This document shows positions 24,236-35,694 of a stretch of 64,000 bases of DNA, piece after piece (position 1 is the first letter of the stretch; each line of letters starts with the position of its first letter). The stretch lies in contig NC_072896.1 in assembly GCF_027943255.1 (NCBI RefSeq), positions 67,598,501 through 67,662,500 of the forward strand, given 5' to 3'. Both the position numbers and the translations under genes were made by a program. This DNA is from Anastrepha obliqua (lineage: Eukaryota; Arthropoda; Insecta; Diptera; Tephritidae). Under the pieces are notes generated by a model. The model saw only the letters and a list, made by a program, of their open reading frames with translations. It did not search any database and was not told the origin of the DNA.

Positions 24236-25189
24236 GTGCATGTGTATAGAAACAACTACTCAAATAACTTGTCACATTAGCATCGACTTTTTAAACTCGG
24301 AACTACTGTTAATGCTGATCTTCGCGACCTTAGCGTAAATTTGTGATTTAAACAAAAGAAAAAGAATAATAAAATGTTAAGTAGCTATTGTGACATCATT
24401 GCGACACATCATGACGAATTCCCCCATTTCCTTATTTTTCAAATACATTAAACACACATACGCGCATACACTGAATGGTAGTAAATTGTGGGGCGCCCCA
24501 TTGGACTTGCTGTGGTCGCAATAATTAGCATTGAACCTAGCGCAGATCCAACAGCGGTCAGTCATTCGCATTGTTTTCCACATGGAAAATCAAGAACAAT
24601 AATAGTGAAGTAATAATAGAATTGCCACTAAAAAAACTAAAAAGCAAAGCCAATCACCACTTGCCAAGGTGACAACATGGCTACAAATATTGTAGTTGAT
24701 TAAGATGAGAGTCGGATTGCAGAAGAATTAGTGACTAAGCGTTGCTAGAACTACGAGAAGCGGCTGCTAGCGAATGGTCAGATAGGTAATCTGGGTGGCA
24801 AAGTTTAATTATAACATTAGCGAAACTATGAATGAAAGCTAGCTTAATATCAAGTTTTCTTGTAAGGAATGATTTTTTTTTGTAGGCGATTTTGTTGGGT
24901 AAGTTTAATTCATTCATTCGTAGGCTCAACGCTAAAATGATTCAACAATCTTTTAAAAGCAAGAAATTTTCCGGAATTCCATATAACTAAAAATAAAAAT
25001 TAGTGTCTGGTAATCTTTTATTACATTATTGATCCATAAATGCCAAAAAAAGTCATTTTAGAAGCAGTTAAAATTGTTTATAAACGTGCGTAATATATAA
25101 AAGTACTCTGCTTCTTGCTTCACAATGAAAATTATCTACTAATTACACTGCATGAAGGCAACAGTTGTGATACTATCATTCGAACATGT
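24236..25189. other. Stretch without recognisable gene
   Basis: AT-rich; no domain in the short frames. Nothing supported. Confidence 0.45.
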
Positions 25190-25511
25190 AAACATTATGT
25201 GGCCTTGTCTTACTACCTTCTTTTACTACTTTTAAGCCTTTTATTATAAACAATAATCTATACATCGTTTTTGTTCCCTTTTTCCCTGCATCAAAGATAT
25301 AAAATATTTAATAACTTGTAAGTTAAAACAAAATTAATTTCAATACTAAGGAAAAGTTACTAGACATCAGATAATATACGTATTTGAGAGCTCGTCTAGA
25401 GGCATTGTACGACACATCATTACTATACTAATACTATTGTTTATTGTAGTACTTAATAATATTGAAAATAAATAAACAAATATAAAAAAAAAAAAAAAAA
25501 CATTATGTGGC
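25190..25511 (+). mobile_element. Retroposed poly(A) fragment with 14-bp target-site duplication
   Basis: AAACATTATGTGGC occurs at 25190-25203 and again at 25498-25511. Between them lie about 280 bp ending in AATAAATAAACAAATAT and a run of about 17 A. Direct repeats plus a poly(A) tail with AATAAA upstream are the signature of LINE-mediated insertion. The insert shows no coding frame I recognise, so it may be the 3' UTR of a LINE or of a host mRNA (5'-truncated retrocopy). The perfect duplication means it is fairly recent. Confidence 0.85.
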
Positions 25512-25558
25512 TTTTTCCGGCAAGCTGTATCATGTCGAAATTTTCGTTGATAAAATAA

Positions 25559-26083
25559 AGCGTTTTCCAATAAGAGGTGTTATTTTGATACTTAAAGAAA
25601 AATGCTATTTTTTAATATAAATGACCGGATTTTTATTTCATTATAAAGAGGATTGTATGCCGTTAATAGTGGAAGATAACATCAGGCAAATGACCACCAC
25701 CACCACTCTTAACCTTTTCATGAAATTTTAAATAACTGAATTGCAAGTGGCTGCCCTATGTCCTCGATAGCCTCACGACTTCCGACTTTGAGGTCTTGAA
25801 TCGACTCTGGGCTGTTGGCGTAGACCCTCTCTTTCACGTGCCCTCAAAGAAAAAAGTCACAAGATGTTAAATCACAAGATCTCGGTGACCGCTTGTGATC
25901 ACCTATGCGAGAGATAACACGGTCCGGAAACTTTTCCCGTAAAAGATAAATGGTTTCGTTGCTGATATGGCATGTAGCGCCGTCTTGCTGAAAATAAACG
26001 TTGTCCAGATCCACTTCCGGCCATAAAATATTCAATTATATTCAAAATCCTACTCAAAATAACACCTGTTATTGGAAAACCCT
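25559..26083 (-). mobile_element. DD41D element with both TIRs, copy 2 (heavily deleted)
   Basis: Left end CGTTTTCCAATAAGAGGTGT and TATTTTGA (25561-25588) is matched by inverted TCAAAATAACACCTGTTATT and GGAAAACCCT (26054-26083). The 525-bp unit encodes on the minus strand only the C-terminal catalytic half of a transposase. MNILWPEVDLDNVYFQQDGA begins near 26035, then TCHISNETI, PRSCDLTSCDFFL, a TGA where Trp is expected (25841-25843), then GHVKERVYANSPESIQ downstream. Second and third Asp are 41 residues apart. The left TIR resembles the one at 48102, indicating a related subfamily. Confidence 0.85.
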
Positions 26084-26232
26084 ATGTATCAAAATGAGGC
26101 CCAAACGAATCCAAATTTGACTTCAAATAGGATACCACCTAATAGAGTATAATATATATATTTAGTCCTCATAAGTTCTGTTACAAGATAGTCTTTTTCT
26201 AATGAAGTTAGTTATGTAATCATGTAAATATT

Positions 26233-27025
26233 AAAAAAAAAAATTATTTTCATTCGAAATGGTCAACATTTGCCTTCAAGCGATTAGGTCAGTCAGCCAT
26301 TGCAACACCCACGGTTTCTATGCCTATTGACGTCGCTGCTCGAACCAAAGATTATTTGAGACTGATAACTCCAAATTTCTATGAGATCTTCGACAGGCCA
26401 TGTTCTCCAAATCTGGAAAATTGTTTTTTAACCACTGCCGGGTGGTTCCTGTTTTACAGGGCGAAATCTTGTTGGAAGTTCCAACGGTCGCCGTTGAAGA
26501 GAGTACTGCTTAACTGATTCATCACGCCTTCTAAGACATCTTCCTGGTACACTTTTGCCCTGGTCTTAACCCCTAGTCTTTGGAAGTTTTAGCACTGATT
26601 TTGTCGTTTTGATTATTAGAAACTTCTCCAACAGTGAAAATTTTCTCATCTGTTATTTTGAAGCGCATTGCTAAAAGACGACCAGTTGAGCGGCGAATCT
26701 AGTCGATGCATTCGACATGATTTTCTGCTTTCTAAGGGGATTTCTGAGATTTCTTTCTCGAACGGCTTTTTTGGCTGCACTTGTTCGACTCACGCGATTA
26801 ATCGTAAACAATAATTCTCGAAATATTAAGTTCTTTCAGCAATTCGTAAATCTCACTTGCACTTTCACCACACTTTTGTAATGCAATCACGGCAATGCGA
26901 TTTTCCTTAGCTCCCCACCCTATGGTTACTAAACGAAATTTGCCAAAAAACTGTGATATTTCAAAATTTAAAAATTTACCTACAGTTTTTTTATTATTAT
27001 TAGTTTTTGATAGAGACATGCTTTT
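26233..27025 (-). pseudogene. Tc1-like transposase, decayed
   Basis: The minus strand carries, in order but in several frames: GWGAKENRIAVIALQKCGES and ASEIYELLKELNISRIIVYD (N-terminal helix-turn-helix, 26798-26930), KKAVRERNLRNPLRKQKIMS (about 26715-26775), TDEKIFTV (first catalytic Asp region, about 26640), AKVYQEDVLEGVMNQLSST, WNFQQDFAL (second Asp, about 26460-26490), WLKNNFPDLENMACRRSHRN, and a C-terminus ending NVDHFE near 26250. Several blocks between these are missing, including the usual SPDLNPLDY segment with the third Asp. Stops and frameshifts throughout. The 3' side has AGGATACCACCTAAT near 26150, possibly its TIR. Confidence 0.75.
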
Positions 27026-27092
27026 ATTTACTGGATCGCATAGAATAGGTTTAGGCCTAACAGTAAGTGTTTAAACTTCAATCTAATATACG

Positions 27093-27335
27093 AGTGCCTT
27101 TGGAAAAGTCCGTGCGAAAATAAAAACGACTTAATTGTTTGGCGTAAACCTTTTTTCATTTTTCGACATAATCAACTTTTAGGCTTATACACTTCATCCA
27201 ACGCTGTTCTAGTTTGTTGATCCCTTATCTCTGTTGATCTTTGTCTCTGCAATAACCTGCTCGTTTGAATGAAATCTTTCCCCAGCCACCCATTTCTTCA
27301 AATTGGGGAACAAATAGTACTTCGAGGTTTTATGG
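27093..27335 (-). pseudogene. Mariner transposase C-terminal relic, copy 1 of three
   Basis: Minus strand: KYYLFPNLKKWVAGERFHSN, EQVIAETK, then, after a small deletion, LEQRWMKCISLKVDYVEK before the stop near 27160. The 3' end GAAAAGTCCGTGCGAAAATA followed by ACTTAATTGT is shared with the relics at 37740 and 42495. Third catalytic Asp region is at the edge (SKYYLF for SDYYLF), so the Asp is lost. Irritans-like by pattern; subfamily is inference. Confidence 0.7.
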
Positions 27336-28934
27336 TTTCGTCATCGACCACCAGAAATTGAAGATCTCTCTTTATGCTCGAGTTTTGACATACATTTCGC
27401 TACTGATATTATATGACATCATTGTTAGTAGAACAAAAAGCGTATCCATCGATCTTGGCTTTGTTTTGGCATTGTATATTTTTAGCTCTTTGTAATCTAA
27501 TTTTAATGTAGATATCCGATCTATTAACCAGTGCAGGTTTAAAGTTTTCAAATTTATTTGTATCTTTTTGGGAAAAATTTATCTTTTCCAGTTAGGCGTC
27601 TATCCAAGACGTACAACGTTGTTATCTTGGATATTGGTTACGTTATTCAAAACAACAGCTAACATTCACTCTAATCCGCCAGTCTCCCATCCACTCCTCT
27701 ACAAGCTTGAAGTTCTTTTGTAGAACTTTCGAAGCATCCCCTCGGCATTTGTTTCCGTACATAACTCAGCCATGAACTTTTGTAAATCCTACTAAACCAT
27801 GCTAAAATTTGTTTAATATTTTATCAGAAATCTCTTTTCCTCCATTTCTTAATAATAAAGTTCAAAAAATTTTTCATTTAACCAAGAGTAATTTTTTTTT
27901 TTGTTTAGGTTTCCAATTTGGACATTAGGTTTCTTTTTAAATTTTTTCCAATTGTGCTCTTTAAGACTTATAACATATTTCGCAGGCTTTAGGTTACGCC
28001 GAAACCCATAAAGACCCGTTCTGAACCTTTTAATGTGATGACAGTGGAATTAAATTTAAATTAAATCTGCTGAATCCTTTACCATAATTTGGTCACCTCC
28101 ATGTTTAGCATACATATTCCAAATTCAATATTTATACTCGAATCTGGTGAATTGTTTACATACAATTTCAATTAATTTTAATAGTAACTGAAATCAATTA
28201 GTTTTCACGTTTTTTACGTAATGAATGATTGAAAAATTTGAATTTCAATTTAAATTGATACGGTAATTTCGGCAATTTATGGTTTTAAGACCCACTGTCG
28301 GTGTATATACATATACATATGTACTTATATATGTTTGTATCTTTTTAAATATTTAAACATATGGTATGTATGCAAACTCGCTTTTGAATGTGCCGTTTGT
28401 TTTGACTGCTTTGCTGCTGGTGACTGACCCTCATTAAATGAGGCAACTGTTACATTTGTGACTGACAATTTTGATACAGTTGACAGTTGGCTAAACTCGA
28501 TTTGATTTGTGGCTGATGCATGTTATTATTTTTCTTTATTTTGTTTTTGTATAACTTGTTGCTTTTTCCTCACTTTACGTGAACTGTTTCGTACTTTATT
28601 TTACTAACATACATACGACTGAACTGAAAGCATTTGTTTAGCTAGCAAAAAACAAAAAACATGCTAAAAGCTCACTGAACATAACACTATCTGGTACTAT
28701 CTACAAAAAATGCTATACGTACAATGCAAAACAGTTAACTCTGGCCACTAGCGAACGGCCAAAGTGGTATCTAAAAAATGTATGCGACCAAATTTGTGAA
28801 AAGCCCGCACTGAAAAAGTCAATGAACCACATAAACTGTACTTTCAATGGGACAACCGTGTTGAGCAAATCAGAGTGGCGAATATAAAAGTTAGCACTTA
28901 GTCGATTCAGGTATTCACTATTTGCTTATGTAAC
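27336..28934. other. Stretch without recognisable gene
   Basis: AT-rich. No supported coding or repeat structure; TATATACATATACATATG-type low complexity near 28305. Confidence 0.45.
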
Positions 28935-28936
28935 TA

Positions 28937-29495
28937 CGAGGGCGGGTCAATAAGTCCGTGACTTTTTGTATTTCTGACCTCTTTACTGAAAAAGAATACT
29001 ACTCCTACTGCACCGGCATCTGTCAGTTGACTCCTGTCAAAATTTGAACGTGCTGCGTCAGTTAGTTTGTGTTTTACAGCTACCTTTATCAGACTACCCA
29101 GTAAGTTGAGGAGAAAATGGAGAAAACTGAATTTCGTGTGCTTATTAAGACGATTCACCCTTAGAAACCCACTGTTTCGACTGTTGTTTGGTCTCTGGTG
29201 TGTGGTGATGGATCCATGTTTCGTCCACGGTTACAAAACGGCGCAAAAACTCCTCCACATTGCGATTAAACAACGCCAAACCTTCCTGTGAAGATGTTAC
29301 ACGATTCCGTTTGTGGTCGACTGTGAATTATTGGGTAGTCTGATAAAGGTAGCTGTAAAACACAAACTAACTGACGCAGTACGTTCAAATTTTGGCAGGA
29401 GTCAACTGACAGATGCCTGTTGACAGGAGCAGTATTTCTTTTTCAGTAAAGAGGCCAGAAATAGAAAAAGTCACGGACTTATTGACCCGCCCTCG
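28937..29495. mobile_element. Palindromic mariner derivative with about 165-bp inverted arms
   Basis: Starts CGAGGGCGGGTCAATAAGTC and ends GACTTATTGACCCGCCCTCG, with TA on both sides (28935-28936, 29496-29497). The arms (about 28937-29102 and 29333-29495) match almost throughout, including AACGTGCTGCGTCAGTTAGT/AACTAACTGACGCAGTACG and GGTAGCTGTAAAACACAAAC. Inside, the plus strand has ATGGAGAAAACTGAATTTCG (start of an irritans-type mariner, MEKTEFRVLIK). The minus strand has NRNVEEFLRRFVTVDETWIH and TPETKQQSKQW, the block with the first catalytic Asp. So the 5' end of one mariner gene is present on both sides in inverted order, around a short inner piece. No functional transposase. Confidence 0.9.
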
Positions 29496-29804
29496 TACTA
29501 TTATTTAAATATATAAAAAGTAGTGCCCATGCGACTGAGGTTTCCTCGGGGTATTTTATTTAAATTTTGTTTTTTAATTATTTCAGTATGTGCATTAAAT
29601 GGTCTTCCTTCAAGTTGTCTATGGGTGCCTCCAATTTGTAATATATAATTTTATTTGGAATAAAATATTGAACTTTAGGTACATACATATGTACCACACT
29701 AAACATTTTATGATTCACTCATAATTTTTTAATAGTTTTTAATCCAATGAAAATAATGTACTCTTTAAAGCTTTTTCAACAATTTTCATTAAGTTACTTT
29801 ATAT
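29496..29804. other. Stretch without recognisable gene
   Basis: AT-rich spacer; nothing seen. Confidence 0.4.
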
Positions 29805-30040
29805 CGTTACTGGCAAACAACCGGCATGCCCTGCCCTGCCGGAGACTCCAGCACACCTTCTTCTCGAATGTGTAGCTGTAGGGCGAAGATAGAGTTTACG
29901 ATCCCTCGGCCAGACACAGTCGGAAGAAAAGCACATACGCTCAGTCCAACTTAGCTCTATCTTAGGTTCATTAAACGAACTGGGTTTGGATAGGGTATTG
30001 TGGTGAGTAGAGGGCACAAAAGACCATGAGGTCGAAGTGT
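29805..30040 (+). pseudogene. LINE C-terminal relic (knuckle motif)
   Basis: Plus strand: PACPALPETPAHLLLECVAV then GRR and, after a stop, SLRSLGQTQSEEKHIRS and LSSILGSLNELGLDRVL. The ETPxHLLxEC pattern is the C-terminal zinc-knuckle remnant of LOA/R1-type LINEs; the SILxxLNELGLDR tail also fits. It could be the missing tail of a LINE like that at 1-835. 5' truncated and carrying an in-frame stop near 29890. Confidence 0.5.
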
Positions 30041-31034
30041 AAACCTTAGTTTCATTATCTTATTATATTTATTTATGTTTATACGAAAGGGTAGTGCGCA
30101 ACACAATGAAAACAATTTTTGAAAAATCATCCTTTTGTTTTCAAAATTTTAATATTAATAGAAAATAATTGATAAATTTGATCAGTGTAGAGTGACAGCA
30201 AATATTTTATAGTTTCACAGCAAAAAACAGTACGTAAATCGGTTAAGTCATTCTTCTTGAGACTTTTTGTTAGTTCAAAATAAATTTCACGATTTTTCAA
30301 CACGGTTTGGCTATAGACGTGCCCCTTTCGTAAGTTTATGTATTTTATGACGAAATAAACAATCCAGGGGAGATTAACTTCAAAATAAAGAAAAATATGC
30401 TCCGATCGAAGCATCCTATATATAGTTATTAACGTACATACTATATTTTTTAGGATTTCATCTTATAAGTTGTAGGGAAAATTGTTAAATAATTGTTTCA
30501 AAAACTTGCAAACAACAAACAAATTTATAATAAGGATTAGGTGGCAACCCTGAGAACTACATATTTCACTGTTAAATCTGTCTAAATCGTTAATTTAAAT
30601 CGGTATTAGCAAAGGGTAATAGTAAAATAATTCTATAGTAGGTGAGGACCTTATTCAAAAGTTTTTAAAAATTAAAGCTCTCCAAAAAGCCATTGCTTTG
30701 CTACGCATAATGTGAGTGTGTAATATTATATGTACTCGTATTAGGTATCACAGCTATCCAGCAAAATTTGTTTGAAATATGTACAGTTGCGGGCATGCAT
30801 ATCTGAGGCTACAACTTACCCAAACCAAAACCATCTTGGATTCTTGTCGAAAATTTATTATCAAAACTGTAAAGACGGGTGCACACAAAATTAAGATATA
30901 ACGATTTCTTTTCTTTTCCGACGTTGCATTTTATCAATTTTTCTCAAACAGACTCTGTATAAAAATAAAATTATCTCCAATATCAATACGGTGACCGCAG
31001 TAGCTGACTGAGTTGACACGTGACTACCATTACT
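30041..31034. other. Stretch without recognisable gene
   Basis: AT-rich. A 95-codon minus-strand frame at 30127-30414 has no recognised family. ATTAGGTGGCAACCCTG at 30536-30552 resembles the possible Tc1-like TIR word seen at 26150 and 35695 (inverted). Confidence 0.45.
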
Positions 31035-31160
31035 AAATGCCCGGCTTCGAAGCCTCGTGCAAGAAACACCAAATGATAGGAAAATTTGTTTCTAAAGCGG
31101 TCGGCCCTCGGCAAGTAATCGGAATCTTCGAGCTATTTCAACCATGAAAAAGCTCGTCAT
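31035..31160 (+). repeat. SINE relic, diverged
   Basis: Reads CTTCGAAGCCTCGTGCAAGA-AACACCAAAT, then GGTCGGCCCTCGGCAAGTAA and CCATGAAAAAGCTCGTCAT, following the order of the tRNA-derived SINE (B-box region, CGGTCGCCCCTCGGCAGGCA, CCATGAAAAAGCTCCTCAT). Head and 3' end are lost. The CTCGTGCA-AGAAACACC version of the B-box flank resembles the relics at 39398 and 50254, perhaps a separate subfamily. Confidence 0.6.
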
Positions 31161-32944
31161 AAGCCCATTCTTTATGTATATACTTAATATCCAAACAGAA
31201 AATACTTTTTCTACCAACAAATGCAAAATTTTTGTATCTGCTGCCCAACAAAAAATAAATAAGTTTATATCGCCGTTGTACATATTTGTCCATTTCAGGA
31301 ATTCTTCTGAAATGGCTATGAAAATAAAAAACACTTTCCACATCCTCAAATAAATAAAAAAATCTATCTTTCACTTGTCGGAACGCTTATTTTCGCCACT
31401 GTAATAAATAATAAAGCAAAATCGACCACAAATAAAATGAAAAACTTGTATTCTCTATTTTGGTGAAAATCCAGTACAACAGCAAAAGATGGAAATACAA
31501 GTAAAGAATAAACAACTTAACTTAATTTCATCATCGTTTTGCTTGCCTTTACAGTAAATGCGCATAACCAACTATCCAAGCAGAATTTTTTTAGTTTCCA
31601 CTTTAGTATTCTTCTCCAAAGCGCCTCTATACATACATACGTGTTTCTTAGAATTGTATTATACTCGTATGTATGTATGTAGCTGTCTTTACGAAACGGC
31701 CAAATTATTATGTGACAATTTTAGGCAACACTTTACCGTTGTTTACTCCACTATTTTGGTGTTGAAACATTCCTACGCGGCCCCAAAATTTGCATAAGTC
31801 CATATGTATGTATAATAGGTCCGGCGTGTGTTAACATGTGAACCGGAAAGTCGTGCGTGACCAGTTTTACGCATTCAAAATTCGATAAACAAAAAACGCA
31901 TATTTCTCTGTTGACTGTTGAGGCCTTTTTAGAGTAAATTTGCATATGCAATATATCATGCTTTACGAAAATCTTTAGTAAATAAATATCAATTCAATAA
32001 ATATTAAAGAATTATTTTTTTAAGCTTTCAACCCACCCCAAAAGTCGCTCAGCCAATGAAGGTCAAACTATTGAACTAACGAGACTTAGACGCTCGTAAT
32101 TTATGTAGTTATTTACCTTTAATTTGGTTGTTTTAATTTTTTCTCGTTAAGCTTATTAGCATTCTTTATTTATCACATTTTACCTGTTTAGGCATTCGGT
32201 ATATTCTTGTGAGTATTTGAAAGAGCTAAAATATTGTACTTCTTAACGATCAAAACTACTATTTTTTTGATAAATCTTTCGTTTTTGAACACACATTAGG
32301 CAAATGGTGTAACCATAATTTGTTTATATACATATTTTGATCACGATTCGTTACTGTGTTCAAGGATGTGACTGTCCTCAAATCCAACTAATGAATGCAG
32401 TTGAAGTTGTGAACTGGTTGCTAGTGTCTGCTCGACAAATATGTGAATATATGTGTGTGTGTAGAAAATAGAAAATTGTATTTGGCTCCACGGTTATCTA
32501 AGTTTTAAGTTCTTAATAAATTCTGTGTTTGACATCGAAGCTGTGGTTAATGTCTGAGTGAGTTTTGAAAAAAATCCTTTTTCCCTGCTGAAAGTGCAGT
32601 GGCTGACATAAACCCCTAAACTACTAAGAAGTACAGTAATTTTACATACATAAGTACAGTGCGTACTCGGTAACCGTTACTAATAAAAGCTGTAATCGAT
32701 TATCCACTTCTCTGTGCGCTGTATTTAGACACTGCCTCCTTCAAAAAAAATTTTTTTTTCAATGCTGTAGTCGATTGTAAGCTGAAAACTAAAACAATTG
32801 CTAGGTTTATGTGCACAACAAGCAACACCAGAAGAAAATTCGCAAAGTTGAAGCAGCACAATTTTCCCTGTATGAACGTAGCCAAAGTTACGAATTATTT
32901 AAACAATTAAATAATACATGATATAATGTGAGATATGTGCCATT
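31161..32944. other. Stretch without recognisable gene
   Basis: AT-rich. TATACATACATACG (31628-31641) and CGTATGTATGTATGTA (31666-31681) form a microsatellite-based inverted repeat. Nothing else supported. Confidence 0.45.
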
Positions 32945-33690
32945 GGAAGCTACAACTTTACTCCAGTGAAAAAATTAACCGCTTTCCAATAAGTGCTGAC
33001 TGCCTGGATCAGACAGTGGGGCAAGATTTTCCAATTCAGTCCCTCTAAATATTTCTGAACCGATTTAGCAACATGTGGTCTGGCGTTGCCATGCATCAAA
33101 ATCAGTTTGTCATGTCTACCGTTCCATTCCAGCCGTTTTTCTTTGAAAGCTCGATTCAAACGCAGTAGCTGCAGTTGGTAACGATGGTAATGCTTTCAGA
33201 TGGTTTAAGAAGTTCATAATAGATGATACCCTTCTGATCCCACCAAATGCACAACATAACCATTGAAGCATGAATATATGTTTCGCTGTCGATGGACCTG
33301 GTTCACCTGACAGGCTCCAAACTTTTCTTTTCTGCGTCACCAAACGTCTCTCGATATCCCCCACCTTCAATTGATTTGGCACCCAGTTGCCTGCTTTCTG
33401 GACCGTTCCCATCGCGTGCAAACGTTTACCGACGGTTGACCTGTCAACATCCAAATCTTTAGACATATCATCAAGGGTTTGACATGCGTCTGCATCCAAT
33501 AATTGTTGCAGTTGAGTATCTTCGAATTTCAGTACCCCTTCGCGATCTTTATCACTCACATCGAAATTGCCACTTTGGAAGCGTTGAAACCACTCTTTAC
33601 AAGTTGTATTTTATACGCCGTAAATATTGATCAGTATACGACACGTTTGCGCTGCGCTCTTCTTTAAAAGGTAATAATGAAGCATGACTT
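32945..33690 (-). pseudogene. Mariner transposase, mauritiana-like, internally deleted
   Basis: Minus strand, from 33690 down: LHYYLLKKSAAQTCRILINI, an in-frame stop, then TTCKEWFQRFQSGNFD, SDKDREGVLKFEDTQLQQLL, VGKRLHAMGTVQKAGNWVP. After NQLKVGDIERRL a deletion jumps to QKRKVWSLSGEPGPSTAK, removing the TGDE block with the first catalytic Asp. The downstream half reads NGRHDKLILMHGNARPHVAK, where the usual HDNARPHV has Gly instead of the second catalytic Asp, then YLEGLNWKILPHC and a frame break before the third Asp. So all three catalytic positions are gone. No TIR visible. Confidence 0.8.
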
Positions 33691-34250
33691 TCCACAGCAA
33701 GTGCTGGGTTTTCGGGACGAACGTAGACATTATTTATAGGATCTTTACGCCTCAAACGAATGTCAACTACTGCGATCGATACCTCACATACACACCTTCG
33801 AACACAAAAATAGTATCACCAGCGACACCTCTTTTACGAGGGCGGAAACTTATTCCCATACCCATTAGTTTTTGGCAACTCTTTTGCAGTGCTGCCAACA
33901 TATGTTTATTTGTGCCAGCTGCTTCATCTATTCAGCACTTGTTAACCCTTGGCGAATGGAAGACGCCTACAAACTTAGATAGTTTCTTTTATAGAGCTGT
34001 TGCACTTACCGAGGTTGAGTTCATTGTTTTAAAAATGGACAATATGTAAGGTTAGATAGCAAGATTAACACGGGCACACTACAAGTAGCGCTAAAGTGCC
34101 GTTTTCATACCCTAATGTAGACCACTACCTGAAAAATTTAAAACTTAATGGAAGAAATATGTATATATTATTGTAAATAGAAAATCGAAAAATTCATTTG
34201 CAGACAGGGTTTATACCTGAAGTACGAGTATACTAAATTGCATAAATTAT
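33691..34250. other. Stretch without recognisable gene
   Basis: A 121-codon plus-strand frame (33684-34049) has no recognised family. Nothing else seen. Confidence 0.4.
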
Positions 34251-34254
34251 TGTT

Positions 34255-34790
34255 TTGTAAATATTTCATTGATACATGTTTTTTCCTCCGGAGCAATTTT
34301 TAAAACAACCGGTCTCTTTTAGCTCTTTTAGACCCGGAATATCTTTTATGGGCATTTCATTTTCTTCAGACCGCTGAACGCAAGTATTAAATGATTCTAT
34401 AGCATCTGTGACTTTAATTTAAGTAGCGCATTTATTTCTTTTACAACACTTCAGATTTGTCACAGTGACCATCACTTTTGTTTGGTACGAGTATAATTTG
34501 ATTAAGAAAACTTTCGCTTAGCTATTAATCCATGTAAGCAGCACATTTGGATTAAATTGCATTAAGCATCGACACAACGACGTCATCTTCGTTTATTATA
34601 TTAGCTCGTAAAACGTTAAGGGGTATATCGTCTTCATCATCACATTCAGTACGCCGGTTTAATAAAACGCTCCACGGTTTGCGAATAGGGTTCACCGAAA
34701 TTTTTATAACTTAGCCAGTTCTTAAAATCCTCAAACCTCTCAAATACGCCAGACATACCTGTGTTCAAATATTTCATAGGACTTCCACAA
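34255..34790 (-). pseudogene. Decayed coding sequence, possibly a pogo/Tigger-like transposase tail
   Basis: The minus strand gives protein-like stretches in neighbouring frames: MSGVFERFEDFKNWLSYKNF (about 34755), then VLLNRRTECDDEDDIPLNVL with RANIINEDDVVVSMLNAI, then KVTDAIESFNTCVQRSEENE, MPIKDIPGLKELKE. The acidic stretch followed by a helical EALxxxxT-like tail resembles the C-terminus of pogo/Tigger/jerky-type transposases. No DDE core is present, so this identity is a guess. Frameshifts separate the pieces. Confidence 0.35.
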
Positions 34791-34884
34791 CGTTAGATAA
34801 GTTTAAACGTTAAGTTACAGCTACTAAGAAATAATTTTTTTGTAGTTATGATATTTTACTTACAAAGTTTACTTACATCTTTAT

Positions 34885-35344
34885 TAGGGCGGGTCGATTT
34901 AAAAATCACTCATTGCTCTGTGAAAATCGTATTCTAGGGATCAAAATAAGAAACTTTGCCGAAGGAACCATACCTCTAAAACGAATTCTGATGTTCCCCA
35001 ATTTGGGTCGAACGAAAAATCCCACTTTGACCCATTTAGAGTGCTCCAATCGAGTTCAAATGTATAACCGACCCCCACTAACTTTGGACGGCCGATCCAC
35101 CCATGCCAGGGGCACACCCCCTGCAACTCGCCTGGGGGGTTCCCCAAAGAATCATTTCAAAATATCACAATTTTGGCCTTTACATTAGAAAAGAAACTAA
35201 AAAGTTCGACCCAAATTGGGGGACATCAGAATTCGTTTTAGAGGTATGGTTCCTTCGGCAAAGTTTCTTATTTCGATCCATAGAATATGATTTTCACAGA
35301 GCAATGGGCGATTTTTTTGCCTCCCCACAAATCGACCCGGCCTA
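34885..35344. mobile_element. Non-autonomous long-TIR DNA element, copy 2 (shorter, inverted)
   Basis: Starts GGGCGGGTCGATTTAAAAAT after TA (34885-34886) and ends CCACAAATCGACCCGGCC before TA (35343-35344). It matches the element at 5430-6040 in the opposite orientation: the GTGGGGAGGC-AAAAAAATCGCCC end lies left there and right here. The AT-rich 140-bp interior block of copy 1 (about 5580-5727) is missing here, joined at TTTACATTAGAAAAGAAACT. The inner block with CTTTGGACGGCCGATCCACC is kept. No coding capacity. Confidence 0.85.
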
Positions 35345-35690
35345 ATGTTTATAGATGTTGTCACCTTTTTTAAATTATTTGAAATACAAATAGTCGAAAA
35401 TAAGTAGCAAATAAAAGTAAACTTTGACAACTTGTATCCAAAAAATATTTTTAATAGGGTTGCCACTTAGTTTTCAATATTTTATTTTTTTATTTAATTA
35501 ATTCCTTAAAAAATGTAATGAAGATAGTGATAAACTTGTGTGTAATAGCAAATAAAGGGTGTTGAATAAATTTTACTTAATATACAATAATATTTAGACT
35601 GTTCTAATAAGATTGCAACTTAAATTTAATTTAAAAAATCGATAAAAATATCACAATATGGACAGTATTTTGTCAACTTCAATCCAGGTA
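35345..35690. other. Stretch without recognisable gene
   Basis: AT-rich, with AGGGTTGCCACTTAG at 35456, another copy of the TIR-like word discussed under 35695. Confidence 0.4.
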
Positions 35691-35694
35691 TAGG

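Noticed and set aside
30127..30414. 95-codon minus-strand frame, protein-like at first sight
   Set aside because: AT-driven composition (Ile/Tyr/Lys/Leu), no family, no neighbouring exon.
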